This document shows, in pieces, positions 8,806-16,453 of a DNA stretch of 64,000 nucleotides. Position numbers and translations under genes: made by a program. The notes beneath the pieces were generated by a model. The model saw only the letters and a list, made by a program, of their open reading frames with translations. It was not told the origin of the DNA and made no database searches. Positions within the stretch are counted from its first letter, which is position 1; each line of letters begins with the position of its first letter. This DNA comes from Reichenbachiella versicolor (GTDB lineage Bacteria; Bacteroidota; Bacteroidia; Cytophagales; Cyclobacteriaceae), in contig NZ_QFZQ01000001.1 of NCBI RefSeq assembly GCF_003171675.1, forward strand, positions 372,001 to 436,000, read 5' to 3'.

Positions 8806-9558
8806 ATGAAAAGCAGAATTCTCCCCATTTGCCTAGCCTCTCTTGTATTGATGAGTTGTACTAAGTCTCAATATTTAGTGTTTTCTAGTGATTTGCCTTA
8901 CGATAGGTATGAAGGGTTTAAGTCTATAGAGGATGAAGTAGAAGTGAACTATAGTTTTCTGGCTGGTTCGGGATTTATGGTAACTATTTACAATAATAGC
9001 GACAGTCTGATTTATGTAGATTGGGACAAATCATCAATGGTTATAAATGGTCGTGCAAAGGCCTTTCGAAAAGGTAGTTTTAATCTGGAGGCAACTTCTT
9101 ATCAGTTTGCGTCAGCAAAAAGTACCCATGAAATGCAAATTTTAGGTTCAGGAGAGTTTATTCCTTCAGCTACAAGAGAATATATTCCTCCACATTCTAC
9201 GGTCACCGAGATATATGACGCAGTACACACTTCATATCAACATTTTGCCATGCCAAAAGTCCATGAGTGTGATTCTATTTTTGGAAAGTATGGGTATTAC
9301 TCATTTGATCCTAACAACTCCGCCTACCACTATCGAAGTTATATTCATATCAATACATTGAATGGGGAACACCCTAAAGTTCTAGATCATAGTTTTTGGC
9401 TCTCGGACATTATTAATACCAATAACAATTTGCCTGCAAGGGGTAATGTAATTCGGGAGTCAGAACTTACAGGAGTAGGAAGTTTTTTTACTGTTACCGG
9501 AACTTTGTTTGGGATTATATTGGCGGTTCTAGCAGAGGCAGAGACTGTTGATGAATGA
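8806..9558 (+). CDS. Hypothetical lipoprotein
   Basis: 250 residues. A lipoprotein signal peptide ends in L-V-L-M-S-C (Cys at about residue 18), so the mature protein should be lipid-anchored in the periplasm or at the outer membrane. The body is mainly predicted beta (alternating hydrophobic and polar residues, residues about 25-200). The last 35 residues contain a hydrophobic stretch (F-F-T-V-T-G-T-L-F-G-I-I-L-A-V-L) that may be a second membrane anchor. I do not recognise a family. It is monocistronic and ends 9 bp from a convergent small gene, with the 21-bp repeat array about 120 bp upstream. Confidence 0.75.
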   Translation: MKSRILPICLASLVLMSCTKSQYLVFSSDLPYDRYEGFKSIEDEVEVNYSFLAGSGFMVTIYNNSDSLIYVDWDKSSMVINGRAKAFRKGSFNLEATSYQFASAKSTHEMQILGSGEFIPSATREYIPPHSTVTEIYDAVHTSYQHFAMPKVHECDSIFGKYGYYSFDPNNSAYHYRSYIHINTLNGEHPKVLDHSFWLSDIINTNNNLPARGNVIRESELTGVGSFFTVTGTLFGIILAVLAEAETVDE

Positions 9559-9567
9559 TGATGAAAC

Positions 9568-9822
9568 TCAACAAACTTTACCATCTCCACTAGGTCTTAC
9601 AATACAAGCATCGGCTGAGAGAACGTGTTCATTTTCTAATATACTCTTTAATGAATCAAGGTATCTAAACACAGCTTGCTCTCCAATGATCGGCTTTCCA
9701 TCAAGGACTAAATGCGATTCTTGATCTTGGATGTCTACTATTTTATGAGCCGCAGAAATGTTCTGAAGAAAGTCTTTGATGTCATCACCAAGCTTGTCAG
9801 TGTTTTTATGAAAATAAAGCAT
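9568..9822 (-). CDS. Small thioredoxin-fold-like protein, unknown function
   Basis: 84 residues. The N terminus (M-L-Y-F-H-K-N) followed by a helix and a V-D-I strand, then D-G-K-P-I-I-G-E-Q-A-V-F-R-Y-L, resembles the N-terminal half of glutaredoxin or glutathione-transferase folds, without a CxxC site. The C terminus S-A-D-A-C-x9-C carries two cysteines and resembles small uncharacterised Bacteroidota proteins ending in SDACYxxxDGxxC; that resemblance is from memory. A plus-strand overlapping frame (9712-9894) lacks such features and is taken as a shadow. Confidence 0.6.
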   Translation of the reverse strand: MLYFHKNTDKLGDDIKDFLQNISAAHKIVDIQDQESHLVLDGKPIIGEQAVFRYLDSLKSILENEHVLSADACIVRPSGDGKVC

Positions 9823-9991
9823 GCTATTTTTAAACTGTCTAGACTAGAAAAACGAATAATAGAATCTTATGTTCAAAACACTCTCTCAGCCTGATTTATT
9901 TTTGTTTATACCCTTAATCGATTAAATCGAATTAGATCATAAGTAGGTCTGTTTAGAATGAGAAAATTTATTTTGATTGAGAACTTAAGGT

Positions 9992-11542
9992 TTATTTGGG
10001 AGTACAGCTAGTTACTACTTGGATTGAAGTACTTTGTCCAGAGGACATTGTCGCAGTTATATTTACAGTAGCCGTTGCTGTTGGGTCTTTAAAGGACATT
10101 GTTCCACCAGCATCAATAGAAATTAAGTCAGAATCTGATTTCCAAACTACGTTTTGCTTCGTGTTTTCAGGATAGAATCTAGCTTCTAAAGTGATTGGAG
10201 TAGAAGGACAATCTAGTTTGTAAGGTGAAAGTATTTGTTGAGCTTTTACATCTGTGATGACTAATTTTGAGATGTCAAAATCTACCACGGTAGTTACTTC
10301 TTTTCTTGCACTAATGGCAGTCACTTGCATGAACTCGCACACTTGATTAAGTGAAGTATTAGCAGTAAGTAAGCCTTTCTGATCGATCGTCGCATAGTCT
10401 AGTGCTAATGCTAGTGGTGAAATGATTTCTTCATTCAAAACTTCACACTTGCTTCTTATCGGAATTGCTGTCACATTCCAAGATATTGTTTTATCACTTG
10501 CATTTTCAGGGAGGATCTTGACTTCCAATTGTTTTGTCTCTCCAGCTAACATTGAGAAGTTATTAGGTACAATAGAGATGCTAGACACTGGAATATATTC
10601 TATACTTACCAAGGCTGAAGCTGAAATTTTGTTGTCACCTTCTACAATTGTAGCAGTCACTTCTAAGCATTCCTTACATTCATTTATACCTTTTATAGTT
10701 CCATTCTGGTCAATGGTAGCGTAATAGTCAACAGTTACTTTCTCTTCATTGACCAATGAAAGCGCCCATGTAATATTGCTAGTATTCGTATTGTCGGAGG
10801 GAGACTTAGTAACTGTAAGTGTAGAAACCTCTCCCATACCAATTTTGAGAGATACTTCAGTAAAGCTCAATGATTCAATAGGGATATAATTTGAAATGAC
10901 ACTTACTAATGTAGAGGTAGAAATAGTTTTATCACCTTCTGTAGTCGTTGCAGTTAACTCCAAGCATTCATTGCACTCATTAATTCCAGTAATTATTCCT
11001 TTTTCGTCAATGGTAGCATAATAATCTGCTTCTACTTCATCCTCAGTTACTAACGATAATGACCACTTTATATCATTGGTATTCGTATTGTCAGAAGGTG
11101 ATTTAGTTACAGTAAGTTGAAAAGAACTACCCATATCTACTTCAATTGAAGCTTCAGAGAAGCTTATTGATTCTAGGGGGATATATTTATCGACAATTGT
11201 TACTAATACGGAGTCTTTGAGATTAGTATTGATTTCTGTAGCGGTGATGGTAGACTGACCCGTGTCGACCGTTTCCAATATGTTATCTTCGATTTTGACT
11301 ACCTCATTGTCGCTAGAAGTAAAGGTAAATTTAGCTTGGGCGGAGTCTACCCCAGTTATTTCCAAAAGTGAGTCTAAATCAATAGTGGTTCCAAGGACAA
11401 TGTTTAATGTAGGTTGTTTAAATGAAATTTTTTCAATTGTTAATTCATTTGGTTCCTCAGTTTCTGCTCCGGTACATTGTACTAAAATCGCGGCTATAAA
11501 TGATATAGATAGTACAATCAGAAAGGGTTTAATAGATTTCAT
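9992..11542 (-). CDS. Surface lipoprotein with tandem bacterial Ig-like (Big2) domains
   Basis: 516 residues. The signal peptide ends in a lipobox (I-L-V-Q-C, Cys about 23). The rest is a string of Big2-like domains, each opening with an I-x-S-I-S-(F/I) strand. Domains two and three (residues about 118-215 and 216-312) are recent duplicates: both contain the T-V-T-K-S-P-S-D-N-T-N-T block, a Y-Y-A-T-I-D strand and an N-E-C-x-E-C-L-E motif. Big2 domains are typical of adhesins and cell-wall or surface proteins. The G-x-I-x-A/G ending of each unit fits the family. No enzymatic domain is visible. Binding partner unknown. Confidence 0.85.
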   Translation of the reverse strand: MKSIKPFLIVLSISFIAAILVQCTGAETEEPNELTIEKISFKQPTLNIVLGTTIDLDSLLEITGVDSAQAKFTFTSSDNEVVKIEDNILETVDTGQSTITATEINTNLKDSVLVTIVDKYIPLESISFSEASIEVDMGSSFQLTVTKSPSDNTNTNDIKWSLSLVTEDEVEADYYATIDEKGIITGINECNECLELTATTTEGDKTISTSTLVSVISNYIPIESLSFTEVSLKIGMGEVSTLTVTKSPSDNTNTSNITWALSLVNEEKVTVDYYATIDQNGTIKGINECKECLEVTATIVEGDNKISASALVSIEYIPVSSISIVPNNFSMLAGETKQLEVKILPENASDKTISWNVTAIPIRSKCEVLNEEIISPLALALDYATIDQKGLLTANTSLNQVCEFMQVTAISARKEVTTVVDFDISKLVITDVKAQQILSPYKLDCPSTPITLEARFYPENTKQNVVWKSDSDLISIDAGGTMSFKDPTATATVNITATMSSGQSTSIQVVTSCTPK

Positions 11543-12117
11543 AGTGGATATTTTAATTTCGGTAACGCAAGATACTTACTTATTGAGTCTCAATTTCATT
11601 TTTGTATAAACAGAATCATTTTTAATCGCTGGACGATAGCCCTTTGGGTGTAATTCCAAGACCCTTTGGTCTAGCATTTAAATAAAATTCCTAAGATTCT
11701 CCATGTACTTGATTATAGAACCTCATTAGCACAGGTTGTAGTCTATTGGATCAGTTGCTTTATTCTTGTGTTCGAGAGCTTGATTTATAGCATCCGGATT
11801 AATAACCTTCCATTAGTTAATAAAAAACTACTATTAGTAACTTGTTGCATAGCGATTTCGCTATCGCTTTTAAAGGTGTTAAAACACAGGTTTTAAGATG
11901 TCTTTATTTCATTTTGTTAAAGTAAGTGCTTGATTTAAAGAGTAGTGTACAGAGTCAAGTTAAGGTGCCTTTGAGGCTTTCAATAAATCTTGGTTATTTT
12001 GTAGAATAGCACTCTCATAAGTAATTACTAAATCATTCAAACTCAACCGATATCAGAACAGCGAAATTCAACTTAAGCGAAGCAGTAGTCTTAAAAAAAG
12101 GCTACAAGATTTGTTAT
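11543..12117. other. Intergenic region of 575 bp with small inverted repeats
   Basis: Lies between two divergent genes, so it should hold promoters for both. No credible gene is visible. Three short perfect inverted repeats stand out: AGACC/GGTCT at 11659-11672, AGCGAT/ATCGCT at 11851-11868 followed by TTTT, and TTAAAAC/GTTTTAA with a 4-nt loop at 11879-11896. The second and third could form terminator-like or regulatory hairpins on the + strand. The last ~95 bp (from about 12022) are in frame with the following gene and look like coding sequence for its first domain, although no ATG, GTG or TTG is present there. Confidence 0.55.
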
Positions 12118-14547
12118 ATGTACGCCAAAGTGCATTACGTATACTTTTTAAAACAAGGAGAGCTAGCCTATCTACTTAGAGATGAAATATCCAATGAAGA
12201 AACTTTACTCTATACTGTCTCCAGAGAGGATACTGCAGTAGGTTGGAATTGTCTCATTCCACCGAAACGATACGCTTGTGATGTAGTGGTTAATTCTGAA
12301 GAGGCGGTTCTGTTAAAGATGCCAGTGGAGGACTTCTTGGAAGAAATGGATGATAAGATTCTGAGAACTATCGGAGATAATCTATATCATCAGTTAGATC
12401 TTTCTCTCCGCAAACAAACTGCCTTGTTGAGTCCAAAAGTACAGCATAATGCTGTAGAGATGGATAGTTATTTTATATCTGAAGAAAGTACACTTGAAGA
12501 AAGAGTCAAGCTTTTAAGTAGCTCACCGTTTTTCGGAGAGTTTCAAGAGGAAGATATTGTATCACTAGCTGAGTTGATGCACATGCGGCGATATGAAGCG
12601 GGAGACTTGATTCATGACCAAGACGATTATGCTCATGGTATTAATATACTAATAGAGGGTGATGTTTCTCTTAGAAGGGTAGAAGATGATGTCTTTCTGG
12701 ATTTAAGGTCGATTTCTACTCCTGGTTATATTTTCGGCTGGTCAAGTGCTTTAGGAGTAAAGGATGTTTGCCGCGCAAGAGCTGAACGTAAGACATTGAT
12801 TTATCACATTCGTGAAAAGGATTTACATAGATTGGTTTCAGGGACAGAGTTCGGGATTGCATTTTATAAAATGCTTATCTGGCTATTGGGAAATCAGCTA
12901 GAACTGTCACATAGCCGTTATATTTATTTACTGGACGAATACGACATCGTATCAGTTAAGCACATCATAGATATCAATAGACCAAAACTCCCGCTATCGT
13001 CTATACTTCATCAAATTCCTCATTTACTCAAAGAAACCGCTACTAAGCCTAGTGCTTTCAAGGCATTGCATAAGCTCAGTCATGACGGCACGATTCATGA
13101 AAGACACATTGCTTCGATTTGTCTGGACTTGTTGAAAAGTGAAGAATACGAGACTCAATTCTTAGAGAAAATAGGGGAGGTGTACACTGCTGTAGCTGAA
13201 AGTACTCCTGATAAAGCGAAGGAGAATAGGGTTATTTGTGCGGAAAAAACTAAAGAAGTATTTAAGAAAACAAATATTCAATTAGATGGATTTGAAAACC
13301 TACCTGATGAAGGAGGTAACATTTTTATTTACAATCATCTTTTGAATGATAGCTATTATACATTACCCAATCTTTTTCAGCTGACTTTGGATTCACATTT
13401 CCTGAGTTCGGTTCTGTATGAGAAATATGGAGATCCAGGTATGCGGACTGTCAGGTTTGGTAAGAGTATTGAATATGGACATCAGGATTATTATGAAAAT
13501 CTTGGGTTTATTACAGTATTTACAAAAGATTCAGACATGCATGATGGGCATGTTAGGTCTAAGGCTAAGGAAGCTTTTTATGAAAAAGCTGTCAACTGGA
13601 TAAAGGATGGAGGTAATATGGTGATTAGTCCTGAGGGTACTTCTTACTCTACAGAGCAGTCTCCTGGGCCATTCAAAATGGGACCTTTTAACGTAGCGGA
13701 TAGATCTGGAATAGATCCAAATATTGTTCCTGTCGTCTTTTGCAATTTCGATAAGCGCATCTCAGACGTAAAGCTCTATAGTAAAATTCTTAAACCTTTC
13801 AAGCTATCTGAGAGAGTCAAAGCAGGTCAATCTCTCAAGGAGTTTGTGTTAGAGTATCAGAAAGAGTTTGCTGAAGAAGTAGAGAAAGCGAAGAAATATT
13901 CTAACCAACTGATGCTAGATGAGTATGTGAAGAATATCAAACTGCCTGAGTCTCCTGACATTTGGACAGATGAAATAGAGCAGTTAAAAAAGAAAATACT
14001 ATCTATCTCTCAACCTGAGGATTTGACTGTTTTCTTTGGTAGTTCGTCTATCCGTCTTTGGGCTAATATGGAAAGAGATCTTGCTCCGAATCGAGTTTTG
14101 AATTTGGGGTTTGGAGGATCTACTTATTTGTGGTGCAGCTATTACTTTAAGGAAGTATTTGAGCATGTCAAACCTAAGCAGATCATTCTTTATGGTGGAG
14201 ATAATGACCTTAGCCATGTGCCCAATCCTAGAGAAGTAATTGCAAATCTTCAGCTTTTGATAGATCAAATAGACCAAAGATTTGGTGATATTACGGTAGC
14301 CATTATGACAGTAAAGCCAAGTCCAGATAGGATTTACTTAATGGAGGAGATAAGAGAATTCAATAGACGACTTTCCGAAATAGTTGCAAAACGTCCTAAC
14401 ACTAATTTGATAGATATTCATCCAGCTATGTTGGATCCTGAAGGTAATACTCGTCCAGAATTATTCATTGAAGATATGTTACATATGAATCAAAGCGGTT
14501 ATGATATTTGGGCGAATATCTTAAAGGAATACTTGGCCAGTTTTTAA
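12118..14547 (+). CDS. Fusion: cyclic-nucleotide-binding domains - PlsC-type acyltransferase - SGNH/GDSL hydrolase
   Basis: 809 residues from the first ATG. A partial CNB domain lies at about 1-75 (V-Y-F-L-K-Q-G-E-L) and a full one at about 136-245. A helical linker follows. A PlsC-like acyltransferase lies at about 385-560, with a histidine-aspartate pair (N-H-L-L-N-D, 406-411; spacing H-x3-D instead of the usual H-x4-D) and the P-E-G-T block (505-508). The SGNH hydrolase (635-809) has all blocks: G-S-S-S (Ser about 643), G-F-G-G, G-G-D-N-D (Asn about 696) and D-x2-H (786-789). CNB domains normally sense cAMP/cGMP or act as Crp-like modules; PlsC enzymes acylate lysophospholipids; SGNH enzymes hydrolyse esters. 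A nucleotide-controlled lipid-remodelling enzyme is inferred. The first CNB domain starts upstream of the only available ATG. Confidence 0.85.
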   Translation: MYAKVHYVYFLKQGELAYLLRDEISNEETLLYTVSREDTAVGWNCLIPPKRYACDVVVNSEEAVLLKMPVEDFLEEMDDKILRTIGDNLYHQLDLSLRKQTALLSPKVQHNAVEMDSYFISEESTLEERVKLLSSSPFFGEFQEEDIVSLAELMHMRRYEAGDLIHDQDDYAHGINILIEGDVSLRRVEDDVFLDLRSISTPGYIFGWSSALGVKDVCRARAERKTLIYHIREKDLHRLVSGTEFGIAFYKMLIWLLGNQLELSHSRYIYLLDEYDIVSVKHIIDINRPKLPLSSILHQIPHLLKETATKPSAFKALHKLSHDGTIHERHIASICLDLLKSEEYETQFLEKIGEVYTAVAESTPDKAKENRVICAEKTKEVFKKTNIQLDGFENLPDEGGNIFIYNHLLNDSYYTLPNLFQLTLDSHFLSSVLYEKYGDPGMRTVRFGKSIEYGHQDYYENLGFITVFTKDSDMHDGHVRSKAKEAFYEKAVNWIKDGGNMVISPEGTSYSTEQSPGPFKMGPFNVADRSGIDPNIVPVVFCNFDKRISDVKLYSKILKPFKLSERVKAGQSLKEFVLEYQKEFAEEVEKAKKYSNQLMLDEYVKNIKLPESPDIWTDEIEQLKKKILSISQPEDLTVFFGSSSIRLWANMERDLAPNRVLNLGFGGSTYLWCSYYFKEVFEHVKPKQIILYGGDNDLSHVPNPREVIANLQLLIDQIDQRFGDITVAIMTVKPSPDRIYLMEEIREFNRRLSEIVAKRPNTNLIDIHPAMLDPEGNTRPELFIEDMLHMNQSGYDIWANILKEYLASF

Positions 14548-14621
14548 GAACAAGAGCACTAAATAAAGGAATCAGCTAAATAACTTTAGTGACTTAATTC
14601 ACAAATTTGTATTTTGGATTT

Positions 14622-15623
14622 ATGAGTTCTAAATCTAAAGGTCATCCGACCAAAGAAGAGTTGATTGCATATATTAAAATGGATCTTTTCGTGGATGATA
14701 TGATCCGCATTGAAAGGCATCTTGAAGAATGCGATGCATGTAGGAAAAAAGTTGAAAACCTAAGGTCAACCCCTAATAGAAAACCTTCTTTAAAATTAAT
14801 ACTAAGCCTATTAGTTATAACTGGGATTGGGAGTTATTTTTTAGTCAATTTCTTATTTAATGATAAGAAAGTTGAGGTTGAAGATATACAACCAAACAAT
14901 GATTTAGTCAATAATGATTCGTTGAGTCGAGATATTGTAATAGTGTCAGAGTTTGTTGAGGATTCTGTTGTAAAGGACGAAGAAATAATAGTTGATGAAA
15001 GCCAGGAAGTGACGGTAGATGAGCAAAAAACTATTCCTGATCCTGTGACTAAAGAAGTAATCAGTGAACAATCAGAATCAAAGCAGAACTCATTTAAAAC
15101 AGCGCCCTTAGTTTCAAAGCAGGAATCTAAAAAGATAGAACCTAAAGAAGAAAAGCCTCAAAAATCGAAACTAATAAAGGAGGAGCCTAATAAGATCCAG
15201 CCTCAAGAGGAAGTTTCAAAAGTAGAAGAAGAGGTTCAGAGAACTCAACCAAATTCTGTCATAAAGAAGAAAGAGGAAGCTAAAAAGGTCGTAGAGTATA
15301 AGTTAGTAGCATCTTCTCAAAGTTCTGAAAGTCCAAGTCCCGTATCAGGGTTCAGCAAGTATGCAGATGAAATTTTAACCAGACTAAAGAATAAGAAAGT
15401 GCTATTAGAGGATGGAAATGCTCAGTTTGCTGAAGTGAGTTTAGAAGTGTCTGATGATGGTAACCCAAATCACGTTGGCTTAAGAAATAGTTCGGATGCA
15501 GTTTTTGGGAATGCTGTATTAGAAGCTGTCAAAAATGGATCTAAATGGAAGACTTATATTAGCCCAGAGTATGTAGAGTATAATCAGGCGGTCATTCGTT
15601 TTGATCTTACATTAAAGCAATAG
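14622..15623 (+). CDS. Zinc-finger (anti-sigma-like) transmembrane protein with TonB-like C terminus
   Basis: 333 residues from the ATG at 14622 (preferred over a TTG at 14607). The N terminus has the zf-HC2 signature H-x3-C-x2-C (His33, Cys37, Cys40), typical of cytoplasmic anti-sigma domains. A single TM helix spans about 57-79. A long Lys/Glu/Pro/Gln-rich region (about 80-230), suited to crossing the periplasm, follows. The last ~90 residues resemble a TonB C-terminal domain (A-E-V-S-L-E-V-S-x-D-G then S-K-W-K). The gene starts 74 bp after the fusion enzyme gene, on the same strand, so the two may be cotranscribed. No sigma factor gene is adjacent. The TonB assignment is by pattern only. 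Confidence 0.72.
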   Translation: MSSKSKGHPTKEELIAYIKMDLFVDDMIRIERHLEECDACRKKVENLRSTPNRKPSLKLILSLLVITGIGSYFLVNFLFNDKKVEVEDIQPNNDLVNNDSLSRDIVIVSEFVEDSVVKDEEIIVDESQEVTVDEQKTIPDPVTKEVISEQSESKQNSFKTAPLVSKQESKKIEPKEEKPQKSKLIKEEPNKIQPQEEVSKVEEEVQRTQPNSVIKKKEEAKKVVEYKLVASSQSSESPSPVSGFSKYADEILTRLKNKKVLLEDGNAQFAEVSLEVSDDGNPNHVGLRNSSDAVFGNAVLEAVKNGSKWKTYISPEYVEYNQAVIRFDLTLKQ

Positions 15624-15631
15624 CTTAAGGT

Positions 15632-16327
15632 TTATTTTGGGAGCTTAAAATCTATATTAATCGTTTTTCTAAAGTACACTGGTTTTTCACCATGTTTAGC
15701 ACCATGCCATCTGGGTGAATTTCTGATTAACCTTTCTGCTTCTCTATTACACTCTCTGGTGAGACCTTTATGTACACAGGCTCCTCCAATTGTCCCATCT
15801 TTATTGATAACAAACTGAACCTCTACAGATCCTTCGACTTGTCTTTCTATTGCCTCTTTAGGATATTCTAGGTTTTTTTTAAGATAGCGTTCAAATCTTT
15901 TAATTCCTCCATTCGGTTCAGGAGGATGTGAGCATCGTGTATAGAGCTTTTCGTTAACATTCACTACTAGGCGCCATTTTTCTGACATTATTTGTTTGCC
16001 AAATACTTTCTCACCAAAATCTAGATCTCTTTTCAGGTTAGCTTTTTTTGCACAAAACAATCCAATTCGATAGGATACATAATTTATCCTTACTCCTTGT
16101 TGTTCTAATAAAGAGTCAAAATAATAGACTGATTCTTCGTATTTACCTGAAAAATAAGATTGTCTTTGGAGTTTGCCCCAGACTTTGATTAGACTGTCTT
16201 CTACCGATCGATGTTTAGGTAATCGTTTCTGAGCAAAAGAGCTTTGTGCAGATATCAAGAAAATGAATAGTAAGAAGAGCCCTACAGAGGCTTTTCTCCA
16301 TATTATATTCAGTCTTCTATTTGTCAA
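15632..16327 (-). CDS. TonB C-terminal-domain protein
   Basis: 231 residues. A hydrophobic segment (residues about 14-31) ends in S-F-A-Q, which fits a signal peptide. The C-terminal ~85 residues are a clear TonB_C domain: Y-P-K-E-A-I-E-R-Q-V-E-G-S-V-E-V-Q-F-V-I-N-K-D-G-T-I, then L-T-R-E-C-N-R-E-A and P-R-W-H-G-A. The best start is a TTG at 16327; no in-frame ATG lies near it. In Bacteroidota such proteins often lack the proline-rich TonB linker and may be secreted, so a role in TonB-dependent transport is not certain. It is convergent with the preceding gene (8 bp between stops). Confidence 0.8.
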   Translation of the reverse strand: MTNRRLNIIWRKASVGLFLLFIFLISAQSSFAQKRLPKHRSVEDSLIKVWGKLQRQSYFSGKYEESVYYFDSLLEQQGVRINYVSYRIGLFCAKKANLKRDLDFGEKVFGKQIMSEKWRLVVNVNEKLYTRCSHPPEPNGGIKRFERYLKKNLEYPKEAIERQVEGSVEVQFVINKDGTIGGACVHKGLTRECNREAERLIRNSPRWHGAKHGEKPVYFRKTINIDFKLPK

Positions 16328-16350
16328 TGTAATTCTGATTAATGAAATAA

Positions 16351-16428
16351 AGGCTGTAGTACTTCAAATGAACGTGGTTTTTCTGATTTACTTGTGTCAG
16401 AAGTTAACATTTGAAAATACTACAGCCT
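16351..16428 (-). terminator. Large nested inverted repeat after the SprB-like gene (probable terminator or structured RNA)
   Basis: Outer arms of 11 nt (16351-16361 and 16418-16428; AGGCTGTAGTA / TACTACAGCCT) pair perfectly. After a small mismatch, 8-nt inner arms pair (TTCAAATG 16363-16370 / CATTTGAA 16408-16415). Inside the loop a further TTCTGA (16381-16386) pairs with TCAGAA (16397-16402). On the minus strand the stem is followed by TTTATTT. Its position just past the stop of the 6.7-kb SprB-repeat gene and before the TonB gene fits a transcription terminator, although the stem is longer than usual. Confidence 0.65.
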
Positions 16429-16453
16429 CTCGTTAGGTTTCTTCAATTAGTGT

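Noticed and set aside
9712-9894. 60-codon plus-strand frame
   Set aside because: It overlaps the small thioredoxin-like gene, which has the better composition and a defined C terminus.
13999-14277. 92-codon frame opposite the SGNH domain
   Set aside because: Fully inside a coding region with all catalytic blocks on the other strand.
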